A DNA stretch of 64,000 bases. Source: Mesorhizobium sp. M2A.F.Ca.ET.046.03.2.1. GTDB taxonomy: Bacteria > Pseudomonadota > Alphaproteobacteria > Rhizobiales > Rhizobiaceae. Position 1 is the stretch's first letter, and every line of letters starts with the position of its first letter. The position numbers and the translations under genes are program-made. Shown piece after piece: positions 55,921 through 64,000 of the stretch. The stretch is taken from contig NZ_CP034449.1 of NCBI RefSeq assembly GCF_003952425.1, positions 124,001 to 188,000 of the forward strand. The letters are read 5' to 3'. A model generated the notes under the pieces. The model was given only the letters and a program-made list of their open reading frames with translations, did no database searches and was not told the origin of the DNA.

Positions 55921-56026
55921 CTAGAGCGGCTCACCGTTTCACAGAAACGGCGAACCGCTCTATCTCTTTGTTTTGACGCAATTCCGGACGGAAACCCGCT
56001 CACACTTTTCCTGGAATTGCTCTAGC
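55921..56026. repeat. Palindromic intergenic repeat, family D (complete copy)
   Basis: A CTAGAGCGGCTCACCGTTTC and GAAACGGCGAACCGCTCTAT hairpin is followed by TTTTGACGCAATTCCGGACG and ends CTGGAATTGCTCTAG. The last TAG, read on the minus strand as the complement of CTA at 56022-56024, is the stop codon of crcB. A degenerate copy is at 2691-2785. Confidence 0.92.
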
Positions 56027-56459
56027 TACCTGTTGCCTGACTACCTTTCGGCAAGCGGTTGAGCCTGGATGCCATGAGATAACCCAGCCACGCCGCGACG
56101 AGCGACGGCCCGACCACACTGATGAGATAGGTCGCGGCCAGCGGCAAGTCGCCCTCGAACAGCAAGATGAAGGTATCGAGGCTCATCGCCGAAAACGTGG
56201 TGAGGCCGCCGCAAAAGCCGGCCATGACGAAATTGCGGCTGACCGGTCCGACCATCATGCGCCCATCCGGTCCGGTCAGCGTCGCGAAAGCCATGATGAC
56301 CCAGGAGCCGACGACGTTGACGAAAGCGGTCGACCATAGAGCGTTCAGGCCGAGCAGCGAGACGACGACGTAGCCCGACAGGAACCGGGTCAGGGAGCCG
56401 ATCGCCGCGCCGCAGCCGACCGCCAGATAAAGCCGCATTGCCGCCTGTCTGTCCGTCAT
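56022..56459 (-). CDS. crcB: Fluoride ion channel CrcB (second paralogue)
   Basis: This 145-residue protein is a Fluc/CrcB fluoride channel subunit with four hydrophobic helices: [20 protein letters not shown], then [14 protein letters not shown], the pore signature [18 protein letters not shown] and [20 protein letters not shown]. It expels fluoride from the cytoplasm. The ATG at 56459 lies three bases after the stop of the first crcB (TGAGCGATG), so they are coupled. Two different adjacent subunits suggest a hetero-oligomer, as in some Gram-positive Fluc pairs. Its TAG stop is part of a family D repeat. Confidence 0.93.
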   Translation of the reverse strand: MTDRQAAMRLYLAVGCGAAIGSLTRFLSGYVVVSLLGLNALWSTAFVNVVGSWVIMAFATLTGPDGRMMVGPVSRNFVMAGFCGGLTTFSAMSLDTFILLFEGDLPLAATYLISVVGPSLVAAWLGYLMASRLNRLPKGSQATGS

Positions 56460-56462
56460 CGC

Positions 56463-56897
56463 TCAGCCCGCTGCCCCGGTAGCTGAACCAGCCACCCAGG
56501 TTGCTGACTCAGCCACCCAGACGATCGCCCAGAAGCCGAAGGCGACGAACAGCACGCACAGAACCGACGAGGCGACGACGTTGAAGGCCGCGAGCCGGCC
56601 CTCCCCGTCGAGCGCGAGGTTGAGCGTCTGCAGGCAGAAGGACGACACGGTGGTGTAGCCGCCGAACAGGCCGACGACGATGAGGTCGCGCACGAGATCG
56701 CTGGCGAAGACGCCGCCGACCGCCCGCGCGGCACCGGCAAAGGCGCCGATGGCAAGGGCGCCGGAGACGTTGACCGCCAGCGTGCCCCAGGGAAAGGTCT
56801 CGCCGACCCCATGGCCAATCACGCCGGAGAGGAAGAAGCGGGATACGCCGCCGAGGAAACCGCCGATCAGGACCAGGGCGCAGGCCGCAAGGGTCAT
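56463..56897 (-). CDS. crcB: Fluoride ion channel CrcB (first paralogue)
   Basis: This 144-residue CrcB subunit has MTLAACALVLIGGFLGGVSR, then FPWGTLAVNVSGALAIGAFA and the signature LFGGYTTVSSFCLQTLNLAL. The last helix has AFGFWAIVWVAE. It is the first gene after the fluoride riboswitch and is coupled to the second crcB. The ATG at 56897 is used; a longer frame to 56939 starts within the leader. The C-terminal WVAESATWVAGSATGAAG contains a short internal duplication. Confidence 0.93.
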   Translation of the reverse strand: MTLAACALVLIGGFLGGVSRFFLSGVIGHGVGETFPWGTLAVNVSGALAIGAFAGAARAVGGVFASDLVRDLIVVGLFGGYTTVSSFCLQTLNLALDGEGRLAAFNVVASSVLCVLFVAFGFWAIVWVAESATWVAGSATGAAG

Positions 56898-56968
56898 CGT
56901 CTCAATGCCTTTCCAATGCGATTCCCGCACGGGAATCACTTCACGAAATCAGGCATGATGCGAGCGGG

Positions 56969-57049
56969 AAAAACAAATCCTGCCGCGCAAGAGCACGCCT
57001 GGCAGGAGTCATCAGCCCATAAGGGCGGTTTCGGGGGAACCCCATCCCC
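56969..57049 (-). promoter_or_regulatory. Fluoride riboswitch (crcB motif) with terminator platform
   Basis: Read on the minus strand, GGGGATGGGGTTCCCCCGAA, ACCGCCCTTATGGGCTGATG and ACTCCTGCC reproduce the crcB aptamer, including the conserved GGxGAUGG start, AACCGCC and CUGAUGACUCCU. Directly downstream CCTGCC (57006-57001) and GGCAGG (56984-56979) form a hairpin followed by ATTTGTTTTT, an intrinsic terminator overlapping the aptamer end. Fluoride binding would disfavour this terminator and permit crcB transcription. Assignment rests on remembered consensus. Confidence 0.92.
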
Positions 57050-57117
57050 ATTTTCGGGCGAGCCTAGGCGGTTGAGGCGGTGGGGTCAATTGGGGCCGCT
57101 AGCTGAAAGACGGTTAC

Positions 57118-57301
57118 CCCGCGTTCCTTCGCGCCCCCCTCTGGCCTGCCGGCCATCTCCCCCACTTGGGGGAGATTGGCAGCCGTGGCGCCGAACTCAA
57201 TCCTGCAACGCTGGAGATTGGCGAAAGCCGGCGCGACATTCGATCTCCCCCCTCGTGGGGGAGATGTCCGGCAGGACAGAGGAGGGCGCTGTCCCGCCAG
57301 C
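57118..57301. repeat. Palindromic intergenic repeat, family B (two-part copy)
   Basis: GCGCCCCCCTCTGGCCTGCC, GGCCATCTCCCCCACTTGGG and GGAGATTGGC at the left and GATCTCCCCCCTCGTGGGGG, AGATGTCCGGCAGGACAGAG at the right are both related to family B arms. The interior differs from the copy at 38049. It lies between the fluoride riboswitch and the small exported-protein gene. Confidence 0.85.
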
Positions 57302-57315
57302 GTCTGAGGGTAACG

Positions 57316-57585
57316 TTACTTTGCTTGGCGCTCCTTCACATTGGCGTGGGCGTTCGCCGCCTCTGTGTCGGTGGCCGGCGTCTTCGTCTCCTCGCCGGTG
57401 AACGGGCTGCCCTGCCCAGGCGCAAGGTCGCCGCTATGGCCGGCCTTGTTGGTCTGGAAGGGCTGGCTGTCGGGGCTGAGGCCATGCTGCGTGGCGTTGA
57501 ACAGATGGTCGTCCGCGCGGGCAAAACCTGCGAAGGCGATCAGCGATACGCTTGTGGCTGCGAGAATGAGCATGTGCTTTTTCAT
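57316..57585 (-). CDS. Small exported protein (89 aa)
   Basis: This 89-residue protein has a signal peptide (MKKHMLILAATSVSLIAFAG, cleavage after ARA) and a polar, disordered mature part: DDHLFNATQHGLSPDSQPFQ, then TNKAGHSGDLAPGQGSPFTG and TPATDTEAANAHANVKERQA. The ATG at 57585 has GGAG upstream. The Asn/Asp/Gly-rich pattern resembles small rhizobial periplasmic proteins. A family B repeat lies directly beyond the stop. Function unknown. Confidence 0.75.
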   Translation of the reverse strand: MKKHMLILAATSVSLIAFAGFARADDHLFNATQHGLSPDSQPFQTNKAGHSGDLAPGQGSPFTGEETKTPATDTEAANAHANVKERQAK

Positions 57586-57766
57586 ATCTGGTCTCCATTG
57601 AGTGCCAGATCGATCCCGCGCATTCGGTCTGGCGGTTTGAGTGAAGGGACGTTTGTCCCTTTGCCTGCCCGCCATCTGCATAGGTCAACGCCTGGCGCCG
57701 GCGGTTTATTCCGGCGAGCACGGTTTCCTGGCTGAAAAGTCGCGGCCGTACAGTCGGCGCCCGACG

Positions 57767-58180
57767 TCAGCGCGGCATCTTCACCAACACCGTCTGCGGC
57801 GTGCCGGCCAGCGGATCGAGCTGGTGGTTCGTGTCGGTGATGAACATCAGCCGCTCGCCGACCGTGATGCGCGCCTGCAGCGCATAGGTCCGACCGTTCT
57901 GGATCGCTTTGTGGTCGAAACCGATGTCGAACTTGATCGGCACCCGTCCGATGGGCGCTACCCTGCGCTTTGCGATCACGGTTGCCGGCGCATCGGCCAG
58001 CGAGACGTCGGCAAGCTCGACCACGAGCACGGCATCTGGCGGCAAAGCGATGCGCTCGCGATAAGTCACCTCGCCCGCGATGGTCTTCTCGGCGGCCTTG
58101 GTCACTTGCGGTACGGCAAGAATGCCGACGACCAGCGGCACCAGCCCGAAGATGAAGAACTCCGCGATGCGGTCCAGCAT
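57767..58180 (-). CDS. YbaY-family protein
   Basis: This 137-residue protein fits the YbaY family of small envelope proteins. It has an N-terminal hydrophobic segment (FFIFGLVPLVVGILAVPQVT), then IAGEVTYRERIALPPDAVLV and VELADVSLADAPATVIAKRR, the family signature. It ends with the strand LMFITDTNHQLDPLAGTPQT. A lipobox Cys is not seen, so it is probably secreted or anchored by the N-terminal helix. The biological role is poorly understood. Confidence 0.85.
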   Translation of the reverse strand: MLDRIAEFFIFGLVPLVVGILAVPQVTKAAEKTIAGEVTYRERIALPPDAVLVVELADVSLADAPATVIAKRRVAPIGRVPIKFDIGFDHKAIQNGRTYALQARITVGERLMFITDTNHQLDPLAGTPQTVLVKMPR

Positions 58181-58265
58181 GAGATTGTCCCGCCAAGCAA
58201 ATCAAACCGATTGGCAAGCTTGGGAAGGATTGCGGTGGTTCGATGGCCGAATAGGCGTTTTCTCT

Positions 58266-58318
58266 GATGCATATCGTTGTCCCAGAACCGCTGCTCACTT
58301 CTGGGCGACATGCATTAT
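58266..58318. repeat. Palindromic intergenic repeat, family C (short, degenerate)
   Basis: GATGCATATCGTTGTCCCAG, AACCGCTGCTCACTTCTGGG and CGACATGCATTA match the second hairpin of the family C elements with substitutions. Its last bases (TTA at 58315-58317) supply the TAA stop of moaE on the minus strand. Confidence 0.7.
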
Positions 58319-58794
58319 CGGCCCGGTTTCTTCCAGCGGTCCGCCGCTTGGTCGTCGGCTTCCTTGGCCTCGACCCAGCCGCCCTCGGAGCCGTCGGCAA
58401 GATGCTCTTTCTTCCAGAAGGGCGCGCGCGACTTCAGATAGTCCATCAGGAAATTAGCAGCCTCGAAGGCCGCCTGCCGGTGCGATGAGGCCGCGACCAC
58501 CAGCACGATGTTTTCGCCCGGCATTATCTTGCCGTGGCGATGGATGACGGTGAGCCCCTGCAGCGGCCAGCGTTCGATGGCCTCAGCCGCGATGCGGCCG
58601 ATCTCGGCCTCCGCCATGCCGGGATAGTGCTCGAGCTCGAGCGCCGACAGCGTGCCCTGCTCGTCACGGCAAAGGCCGGAAAAGGTGACCACGGCGCCGA
58701 TATCGGTCCGGCCCTTGGTCAGGCCGGCGATCTCGGCGGCGACGTCGAAATCCTCGCGTTGGATGCGGATGGCGGGCACGACGGCGCCGGCCAT
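58315..58794 (-). CDS. moaE: Molybdopterin synthase catalytic subunit MoaE
   Basis: This 159-residue protein is the large subunit of molybdopterin synthase, which inserts two sulfurs into precursor Z. It has IRIQREDFDVAAEIAGLTKG, VTFSGLCRDEQGTLSALELE, the conserved VIHRHGKIMPGENIVLVVAA and SRAPFWKKEHLADGSEGGWV with catalytic lysines. The last 15 residues are charged. One base separates its ATG from the moaD stop, and the two are coupled. Its TAA stop lies in a family C repeat. Confidence 0.94.
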   Translation of the reverse strand: MAGAVVPAIRIQREDFDVAAEIAGLTKGRTDIGAVVTFSGLCRDEQGTLSALELEHYPGMAEAEIGRIAAEAIERWPLQGLTVIHRHGKIMPGENIVLVVAASSHRQAAFEAANFLMDYLKSRAPFWKKEHLADGSEGGWVEAKEADDQAADRWKKPGR

Positions 58795-58795
58795 G

Positions 58796-59053
58796 TCAGC
58801 CTCCGGTCATCGGCGGAAACAGCGCGATCTCGCGCGCACCGGCGATCTTCTCGCGGTGGCCGACATGTTCCTGGTTGATGGCGACACGGATGACGTCGGG
58901 GTATTGCAGCGCGTTTTCGTACTCCTCGCCGCGCGACTTCAGCCAGCGCAGCAGGTCGCCCACCGTCTCGATGCCGGAAGGCAAGTCGACGTCCTCTTCC
59001 GGCTTGCCGATCCGCTCGCGTACCCAGGCGAAATAGATGAGCTTGGTGGACAT
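58796..59053 (-). CDS. moaD: Molybdopterin synthase sulfur carrier MoaD
   Basis: This 85-residue ubiquitin-like sulfur carrier ends in the Gly-Gly needed for thiocarboxylation (ALFPPMTGG). It starts MSTKLIYFAWVRERIGKPEE and has the central VGDLLRWLKSRGEEYENALQ. It donates sulfur to MoaE. The ATG at 59053 lies one base after the pgsA stop (TGAGATG), so pgsA, moaD and moaE form a coupled operon. Confidence 0.95.
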   Translation of the reverse strand: MSTKLIYFAWVRERIGKPEEDVDLPSGIETVGDLLRWLKSRGEEYENALQYPDVIRVAINQEHVGHREKIAGAREIALFPPMTGG

Positions 59054-59054
59054 C

Positions 59055-59651
59055 TCACTCATCCATGATGTGCTTGAGGCCGGCACGGAAATAGTCGTAG
59101 CCGGTGTAGAGCGTGACGAGCGCCGCGACCCACAACAGCACCAGGCCGATCTGGGTGGTCAGCGGAAAGATCTTGTCGCCGGCCGGGCCGACCAGCAGGA
59201 AGGCGATGGCGACCATCTGGATGGTGGTCTTCCACTTGGCGAGCTGCGTCACCGGCACCGACACTTTCAGGGCCGCCAGATATTCGCGCAGGCCCGAAAC
59301 CAGGATCTCGCGGCACAGGATGATGATCGCCGCCCAGAGCGACCAGCCGGCGATGCCGGCGTGGCGGTCTGTGTCGGCGGCAAGCAGGAGCAGACAGGTG
59401 GCGACCAGCAATTTGTCGGCTATCGGATCGAGCATCTTGCCGATGTTGGAAGTCTGCTGCCAGGCGCGCGCGAAATAGCCGTCAAAGTAATCGGTGATCG
59501 AGGCGAGCAGGAAAATGACCAGCGCCGACCAGCGGGCGAAGTCGGACGACTTCAGATGTCCTTCGAGAAAAAAGCACAGCACGACCAGCGGCACCGCGAC
59601 GATGCGGGCGTAGGTGAGGATGTTCGGCAGGTTGAACGCGCGTTGTGCCAT
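59055..59651 (-). CDS. pgsA: CDP-diacylglycerol-glycerol-3-phosphate 3-phosphatidyltransferase
   Basis: This 198-residue membrane enzyme makes phosphatidylglycerophosphate, the first step to phosphatidylglycerol and cardiolipin. It starts AFNLPNILTYARIVAVPLVV and contains the CDP-alcohol signature DYFDGYFARAWQQTSNIGKM then LDPIADKLLVATCLLL, with the D-G-x2-A-R-x8-G-x3-D-x3-D residues intact. It is the housekeeping-type PgsA; the protein at 18347-18979 is a paralogue. It heads the pgsA-moaD-moaE unit. Confidence 0.94.
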   Translation of the reverse strand: MAQRAFNLPNILTYARIVAVPLVVLCFFLEGHLKSSDFARWSALVIFLLASITDYFDGYFARAWQQTSNIGKMLDPIADKLLVATCLLLLAADTDRHAGIAGWSLWAAIIILCREILVSGLREYLAALKVSVPVTQLAKWKTTIQMVAIAFLLVGPAGDKIFPLTTQIGLVLLWVAALVTLYTGYDYFRAGLKHIMDE

Positions 59652-59795
59652 ATCGTCTCGGGAAATCTCCACCGCCAGAGGTACTCAAATCAGAAGCCAA
59701 TGTAGGGGGTCAACAGCCGAGATTCGATTGGACAGGGAAAAATGGCGTGAAGCGCGTTGTGAGGTACCCCCTCGGGACATCCCTGCCCGACCGCC

Positions 59796-61877
59796 TCAGC
59801 TCTCATGAAAATGATTGTAGACCAGCTTCGCCACATGCTCGGAAATGCCGTCGACCTTGACCAGGTCCTCGACCGCGGCGCGGCTGACCGCCTTGGCGGT
59901 GCCGAAGGCGAGCAGCAGGGCGCGCTTGCGGCCGGGGCCGATACCGGCGATCTCGTCGAGCGGGCTTTTCACCATCTCCTTCTTGCGCCGCGCGCGATGC
60001 GAGCCGATGGCGAAGCGGTGCACCTCGTCGCGCAGGCGCTGGACGAAATAGAGCACCGGGTCGCGCACCGGCAACATGAAGCTTTCCCTGCCCTTGACGA
60101 AGAAGCGCTCGCGGCCGGCATCGCGGTCCGGGCCCTTGGCGATGCCGATGGCGACAACCCGATCCTCGACGCCGAGATCGGCAAGGATCTGGCGCACCGC
60201 CGTCATCTGGCCCTGGCCGCCATCGATCAGGATGACGTCGGGCCAGGCCGGAAAACCGCCATTGCCGGCGACCAGATCCTCGTCACCGGTTTCGTCCGCG
60301 GTTGCGCCAGGCTGCTCGTCGCCATGCTCCTTGAGCAGCCGCGAGAAACGCCGCTGCATCACCTCGCGCATCATGCCGAAATCGTCGCCCGGCGTGATCT
60401 CGGTCGAGCGGATGTTGAATTTCCGGTACTGGTTCTTCACGAACCCTTCCGGCCCGGCGACGACCATGGCGCCGACCGCATTGGTGCCCATGATGTGCGA
60501 GTTGTCGTAGACCTCGATGCGCACCGGCGGCTTTACCAGGCCGAAGGTCTCGGCGAATCCCTGCAGCAGCCGCGCCTGGGTCGAGGTCTCGGCCAGCCTG
60601 CGGCCGAGGGCCTCGCGGGCGTTCTGCAGCGCGTGATCGGTCAGGTCCTTCTTCTCGCCGCGCTGCGGCACCGAGATCGTAATCTTGCGGCCGGCATGGG
60701 TGGACAGCGCTTCCGCCAGCAGTTCCTGCTCCTGCGCGGTCTGCGACAGAAGCAGCGTGCGCGCCGGCAGCTTGTCGTCATAGAACTGCGCCAGGAACGA
60801 GCCCAGCACCTCAGCCGGCTCCAGCGCCGGATCGGCCTTGGGGAAATAGGCGCGGTTGCCCCAGTTCTGGCCGGTGCGGAAGAAGAACACCTGGATGCAG
60901 GTCTGGCCGCCCTCCTGATGGATGGCGAAGACGTCGGCCTCCTCCACCGTCTGCGGGTTGATGCCCTGATGCGCCTGCACATGGGAGAGCGCGGCCAGCC
61001 GGTCGCGGTAGATTGCGGCGCGCTCGAAATCGAGCTCTGCCGAAGCCTGCTGCATGGCGGCCGAGATTTCGGTCTTCACCTTCTGGCTGCGGCCGGAGAG
61101 GAAATCCTTGGCCTCCGCGACCAGCTCGGCATAGCCCTCATGCGAGATCTCGCCGGTGCAGGGACCGGCGCAGCGCTTGATCTGGTAGAGCAGGCAAGGC
61201 CGCGTGCGGTTCTCGTAGAAGGAGTTGGTGCAGCTTCTAAGCAGGAAGGCGCGCTGCAGCGAATTGATGGTGCGGCCAACCGCGCCGGCCGAGGCGAAGG
61301 GGCCGAAATAGTCGCCTTTTCGCGAGCGCGCGCCGCGATGCTTGTAGATGCCGGGCGAGACATGGTCGCCGGTGAGCAGGATATAAGGGAACGACTTGTC
61401 GTCCCGCATCAGCACGTTGAAGCGAGGCCTCAGCCGCTTGATGAGGTTCGCCTCGAGCAGCAGCGCCTCGATCTCGGTGCGGGTGACGACGAATTCCATT
61501 GTCGCCGTCTCGCGCACCATGCGGCCGATGCGGGCGGTGTGGAACCGCCCCTGCGCGTAGTTGGTGACGCGCTTCTTCAGGCTGCGCGCCTTGCCGACAT
61601 AGAGCACGTCGCCGGCGGCGTTCATCATGCGATAGACGCCGGGCTGGTTGGGCAGCCGCTTGACGAAGGTCTGGATCACCTCGGCGCCGACCATGCCGTC
61701 GGCATCGCCGGCATGCGGCGTCCAGTCGATGGCCGTGAAGGCGACATCGGGGCCAGTCGGCAAAGCCTCGGGTTCGACGATCTCCTCAGCCGCCTCGTCC
61801 TCGACGTCGAGATCGACATCGGGGGGCAGGTCGTCGGCGGCGCCGTTGCGTCTGTGTTTTTGAACTGCGGGACTCAT
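59796..61877 (-). CDS. uvrC: Excinuclease ABC subunit C
   Basis: This 693-residue repair nuclease makes the two incisions of nucleotide excision repair. The N-terminal GIY-YIG domain reads [20 protein letters not shown] with [11 protein letters not shown]. The Cys/UvrB-binding region follows ([32 protein letters not shown]). The C-terminal endonuclease V-like domain has [20 protein letters not shown] and [12 protein letters not shown], and the (HhH)2 end has [18 protein letters not shown] Pro/Glu/Asp-rich N-terminal extension of about 60 residues is present. Its ATG at 61877 overlaps the stop of the SDR gene by four bases (ATGA). Confidence 0.96.
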   Translation of the reverse strand: MSPAVQKHRRNGAADDLPPDVDLDVEDEAAEEIVEPEALPTGPDVAFTAIDWTPHAGDADGMVGAEVIQTFVKRLPNQPGVYRMMNAAGDVLYVGKARSLKKRVTNYAQGRFHTARIGRMVRETATMEFVVTRTEIEALLLEANLIKRLRPRFNVLMRDDKSFPYILLTGDHVSPGIYKHRGARSRKGDYFGPFASAGAVGRTINSLQRAFLLRSCTNSFYENRTRPCLLYQIKRCAGPCTGEISHEGYAELVAEAKDFLSGRSQKVKTEISAAMQQASAELDFERAAIYRDRLAALSHVQAHQGINPQTVEEADVFAIHQEGGQTCIQVFFFRTGQNWGNRAYFPKADPALEPAEVLGSFLAQFYDDKLPARTLLLSQTAQEQELLAEALSTHAGRKITISVPQRGEKKDLTDHALQNAREALGRRLAETSTQARLLQGFAETFGLVKPPVRIEVYDNSHIMGTNAVGAMVVAGPEGFVKNQYRKFNIRSTEITPGDDFGMMREVMQRRFSRLLKEHGDEQPGATADETGDEDLVAGNGGFPAWPDVILIDGGQGQMTAVRQILADLGVEDRVVAIGIAKGPDRDAGRERFFVKGRESFMLPVRDPVLYFVQRLRDEVHRFAIGSHRARRKKEMVKSPLDEIAGIGPGRKRALLLAFGTAKAVSRAAVEDLVKVDGISEHVAKLVYNHFHES

Positions 61878-62638
61878 TCCACCATGCCTGTCACATCGGG
61901 CGTCTGCCACGCAAGATGCTGGCCGCCGTCGAGCGCGATCATCTGGCCGGTCACCGAGCGCGCCTGCCAGAGATAGCGAATCGTGGCGCCGAATTCAGGC
62001 AATTGCGGGCCGCGCTTCAGGATCAGGCCCTCGACCTGTTTGCCGAAATCGTCGTCGTCCTGGCGCTTGTTCTTCAGTGTCGGGCCGGGACCTATGGCGT
62101 TAACGCGAATGCGCGGCCCGAGCGCCTGCGCCAGCATCTCAGTCTGCGTCCACAGCGCCGATTTCGACAGCGCATAGGAGAAATAGCGCGGTGTAGGCCG
62201 CCAGACGCGCTGGTCGATCATGTTGACGATCAGCCCCTCCTCGCCTTGCGGCAGCGCGCGGGCGAAATTCTGCGCCAAGAGCGCGGGCGCCTTCAGGTGG
62301 ATGGCGAAATGGCGGTCCCAGGCCTGCCAGTCGAAATCATCGACGCTGTCGTCGACGAACAGGGACGCGTTGTTGACCAGCAGCGTCACAGGCCCGAGCG
62401 CGGCTTGCGCGCGACCGATGAGACCACCCACCGCATCCATGTCGGTGAGGTCGGCGGCGACGACGGCGGCGCGGCCGCCCTCGCCCGTGATCTTCCCCGC
62501 CAGCGCCTCGGCCTCGGCGCCTGAACGGTTGGCATGGATGGCGACGGCGAAGCCATTGGCGGCCAGATCCTCGACGATCGCCTTGCCGATCCGTCTTGCT
62601 CCACCCGTCACCAGCGCGACGGCCGTGGCTTGTTTCAT
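61874..62638 (-). CDS. SDR-family reductase, FolM/pteridine-reductase-like
   Basis: This 254-residue short-chain dehydrogenase has the cofactor motif [14 protein letters not shown], with the Arg-containing TGx3RxG form typical of FolM and pteridine reductases. It has [20 protein letters not shown] and the catalytic [14 protein letters not shown] (YxxxK). FolM reduces dihydromonapterin or dihydrofolate; the assignment here is inference. It lies upstream of uvrC with a 4-base overlap, an odd but clear operon. The ATG at 62638 is used; the frame extends to 62653. Confidence 0.9.
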   Translation of the reverse strand: MKQATAVALVTGGARRIGKAIVEDLAANGFAVAIHANRSGAEAEALAGKITGEGGRAAVVAADLTDMDAVGGLIGRAQAALGPVTLLVNNASLFVDDSVDDFDWQAWDRHFAIHLKAPALLAQNFARALPQGEEGLIVNMIDQRVWRPTPRYFSYALSKSALWTQTEMLAQALGPRIRVNAIGPGPTLKNKRQDDDDFGKQVEGLILKRGPQLPEFGATIRYLWQARSVTGQMIALDGGQHLAWQTPDVTGMVE

Positions 62639-63048
62639 GGTGTCAATCCTCAATCGGCTTCACGATTCCGGGAAGCCGGCACAATATGACGGGCCAAGCG
62701 TTAAATGCCATTTCCACCTTGGGCAGGAATGTGGCGAAGCGGCCCGGATGCGCTTCCCCCCGCCGGATTCGGGAAGCCATTGCCGGCAATATATGTCGCT
62801 GCACCCCTTGAACCAAGCGATGTGCAGCGCAACATGATTAGCCTGCTGACATTCGCTGTTGCGAAGATGCAACGTCACCTTTCGGCCTCATTCGCGCCCG
62901 GGAATGACCCAAGTTCAGGTTCGCTTCAGCCGCATTTCAGCACGACATTCGGAACCGTTAAACGCCAGGCTCGTTTATCCCCCCGGACGGGCCGGGGCGT
63001 TTCATGAACAAGCAAGCCTAAGTGTCTTGTGGCTTAAGGAGTATATAA
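62639..63048. other. Long intergenic region upstream of the outer membrane protein gene
   Basis: No gene is supported here. Open frames on both strands lack ribosome-binding sites. The final 60 bases contain the strong ribosome-binding site AAGGAG for the outer membrane protein. A long 5' leader is plausible, since porin mRNAs often carry regulatory untranslated regions, but no specific motif was identified. Confidence 0.45.
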
Positions 63049-63701
63049 TGAAGACCAATCTCAAATTCGCGCCGCTTGCCGCCGCGCTCGGGCTGTTCGC
63101 CTTTGCTGGTACCGCCTTTGCGGCCGACGTCGTTTCCGAAGAGCCGCCGGCTCCCGCCCCGGTTGCCGAGCTTCCGGTTGCTTCATGGGCCGGCCCCTAT
63201 GCCGGTATCAGCCTCGGCTACGGCTTCAGCGGCCATGCCGATGCTCGTGACGCCGGCGTCAACGTGAAGACCAAGGGCTTCATCGGCGGCGTCTTCGGCG
63301 GCTACCAGTGGCAGCAGGACAACTTCGTCTACGGCGCTGAAGCCGATCTCGGCTACAACGGCGTCAAGGGCGACAGCGCCGGCATCAACGCCAAGGGCGG
63401 CCTCGAAGGGTCGCTGCGCGCTCGCCTCGGCTACGCCGTGACCCCAGAAATCCTGCTCTATGGCACCGGCGGTCTTGCCGCCAAGAACCAGAAGATCACG
63501 GATAGCGTCACCTCCACCGACGAGAGCAAGGGAATGCTCGGCTGGACGGCTGGTGTCGGTTCCGACATCAAGATCACCGACAATGTGTTCGGCCGTGTCG
63601 AGTACCGCTACACCGACTACGGCGACAAGGACTTCGGTGCCCTCGGCAACGTCAAGTCGAAGGACAACCGCGTCACCTTCGGCGTCGGTATGAAGTTCTA
63701 A
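63049..63701 (+). CDS. Outer membrane beta-barrel protein, Omp25/RopB type
   Basis: This 217-residue protein has a signal peptide (MKTNLKFAPLAAALGLFAFA, cleaved after AFA) and the mature start ADVVSEEPPAPAPVAELPVA. An eight-stranded barrel of the Omp25/Omp31/RopB family follows: SWAGPYAGISLGYGFSG, IGGVFGGYQWQQDNFVYGAE, SLRARLGYAVTPEILLYGTG, GWTAGVGSDIKITDNVFGRV and EYRYTDYGDKDFG. The C-terminal Phe (VTFGVGMKF) is the barrel-assembly signal. A strong AAGGAG site precedes the ATG and a terminator follows, so it is probably highly expressed. Confidence 0.93.
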
Positions 63702-63725
63702 GTCGTAGAAGCCACGACACGGAAA

Positions 63726-63752
63726 AGCCGGGCCTTGCGCCCGGCTTTTTTT
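63726..63752 (+). terminator. Intrinsic terminator after the outer membrane protein gene
   Basis: AGCCGGGCCTTGCGCCCGGC followed by TTTTTTTTG is a perfect 8-bp GC stem with a long U-run. It follows the outer membrane protein stop by about 25 bases. Confidence 0.93.
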
Positions 63753-63772
63753 GTTGGCCCGGCCGAAAGGCG

Positions 63773-64000
63773 TCAGGTGCCCGACCGACGCGCCGGCTGC
63801 CTCTGGAAACCATCATGGGTCGGGATCGACGGCAGCCGGTCCAGCCATTTCAAGCGCGATTGCATGAAGACCTGGGCGTCCGGCCGGTAGTCGCCCGGAT
63901 CGGTCAAGGTGGCGGCGTGAACGTGGATCTCCGACGGCCATCTTGTCGAGCGGAAGTAAAGCCTGGTGCCACAGGACGGACAGAAGCCGCGAAACGTGTC
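63773..64000 (-). CDS. GFA (CENP-V-like) family protein, 3' part
   Basis: The minus-strand frame open to the right edge of the window encodes the C-terminal 75 residues of a GFA-family protein. FRGFCPSCGTRLYFRS carries the second zinc-binding CxxC, followed by EIHVHAATLTDPGDYRPDAQ, VFMQSRLKWLDRLPSIPTHD and a basic end. GFA proteins include glutathione-dependent formaldehyde-activating enzymes, but many family members have other roles. The start and the first CxxC lie outside the window. Confidence 0.85.
   Translation of the reverse strand, partial: DTFRGFCPSCGTRLYFRSTRWPSEIHVHAATLTDPGDYRPDAQVFMQSRLKWLDRLPSIPTHDGFQRQPARRSGT

Noticed and set aside
59805..61976. A very long plus-strand open frame opposite uvrC
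   Set aside because: It is an antisense shadow of a conserved gene in GC-rich DNA, with no ribosome-binding site and no domain; Arg/Gly/Ala-rich composition.
1..64000. CRISPR arrays, rRNA genes, complete insertion sequences
   Set aside because: No regularly spaced direct repeats, rRNA sequence or transposase was seen on either strand.

Overview
The window is GC-rich chromosomal DNA of an alphaproteobacterium in the Hyphomicrobiales, most probably Mesorhizobium or a close relative. The evidence is a run of DUF680 and DUF982 proteins, a MucR/Ros regulator, a NolR-like ArsR protein, an hdaA - AI-2E permease - CDP-alcohol transferase block beside purM-purN, an Omp25-type outer membrane protein, and several families of rhizobial-type palindromic intergenic repeats. 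No rRNA, integrase, transposase or CRISPR array was seen. The two tRNAs are tRNA-Arg(TCT) and tRNA-Pro(TGG).

Layout. 1-2.7 kb: 3' part of a polyamine-type ABC importer (binding protein and two permeases). 3.2-5.4 kb: ArsR regulator and several very small proteins, including two DUF982 members. 5.6-9.3 kb: a lower-GC surface-polysaccharide islet (GT8, hexapeptide acyltransferase, GT25, GT2-like). 9.4-16.3 kb: redox and flavin enzymes, a LysR regulator, an NDUFS4-like complex I subunit and the tRNAs. 16.5-22.5 kb: hdaA/permease/CDP-alcohol transferase on the minus strand, an orphan Imm52 immunity gene, then purM-purN and a SixA-like phosphatase. 22.6-23.9 kb: four consecutive DUF680 secreted-peptide genes. 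24.3-27 kb: a two-component system and a parD-parE locus whose toxin gene is frameshifted. 27.1-31 kb: a taurine/sulfonate-type ABC importer and a dapB-like gene. 31-38 kb: a 926-residue Sel1-repeat exported protein, a winged-helix/TPR regulator and a molybdopterin oxidoreductase. 38-46 kb: ABC-F ATPase, LprI-like protein, MucR, and a putative 2OG-Fe(II) oxygenase with a DMT exporter and a divergent LysR regulator. 46-55 kb: UvrD-like helicase, a decayed sterol desaturase, a diguanylate cyclase, a Gly-rich exported protein, DinB, a LigE-like GST and ndk. 55-57 kb: a fluoride-resistance unit (crcB riboswitch, two crcB genes, DUF190). 57.3-64 kb: YbaY-like protein, moaE-moaD-pgsA, uvrC with a FolM-like reductase, an outer membrane barrel, and the 3' end of a GFA-family gene.

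The most striking non-gene structure is the repeat population. At least five families of 50-190 bp imperfect palindromes sit at gene ends. Several supply the stop codon of the adjacent gene. One lies in frame inside a DMT transporter and adds about 50 residues. Two half-copies of another family bracket the orphan Imm52 gene.

Functional links: the molybdoenzyme depends on molybdopterin synthase (MoaD/MoaE), also in the window. The two CrcB paralogues and DUF190 look like one fluoride-induced unit under a terminator-type riboswitch. HdaA ties the permease/CDP-alcohol block to replication control. All calls are from reading the sequence; no database search was possible.
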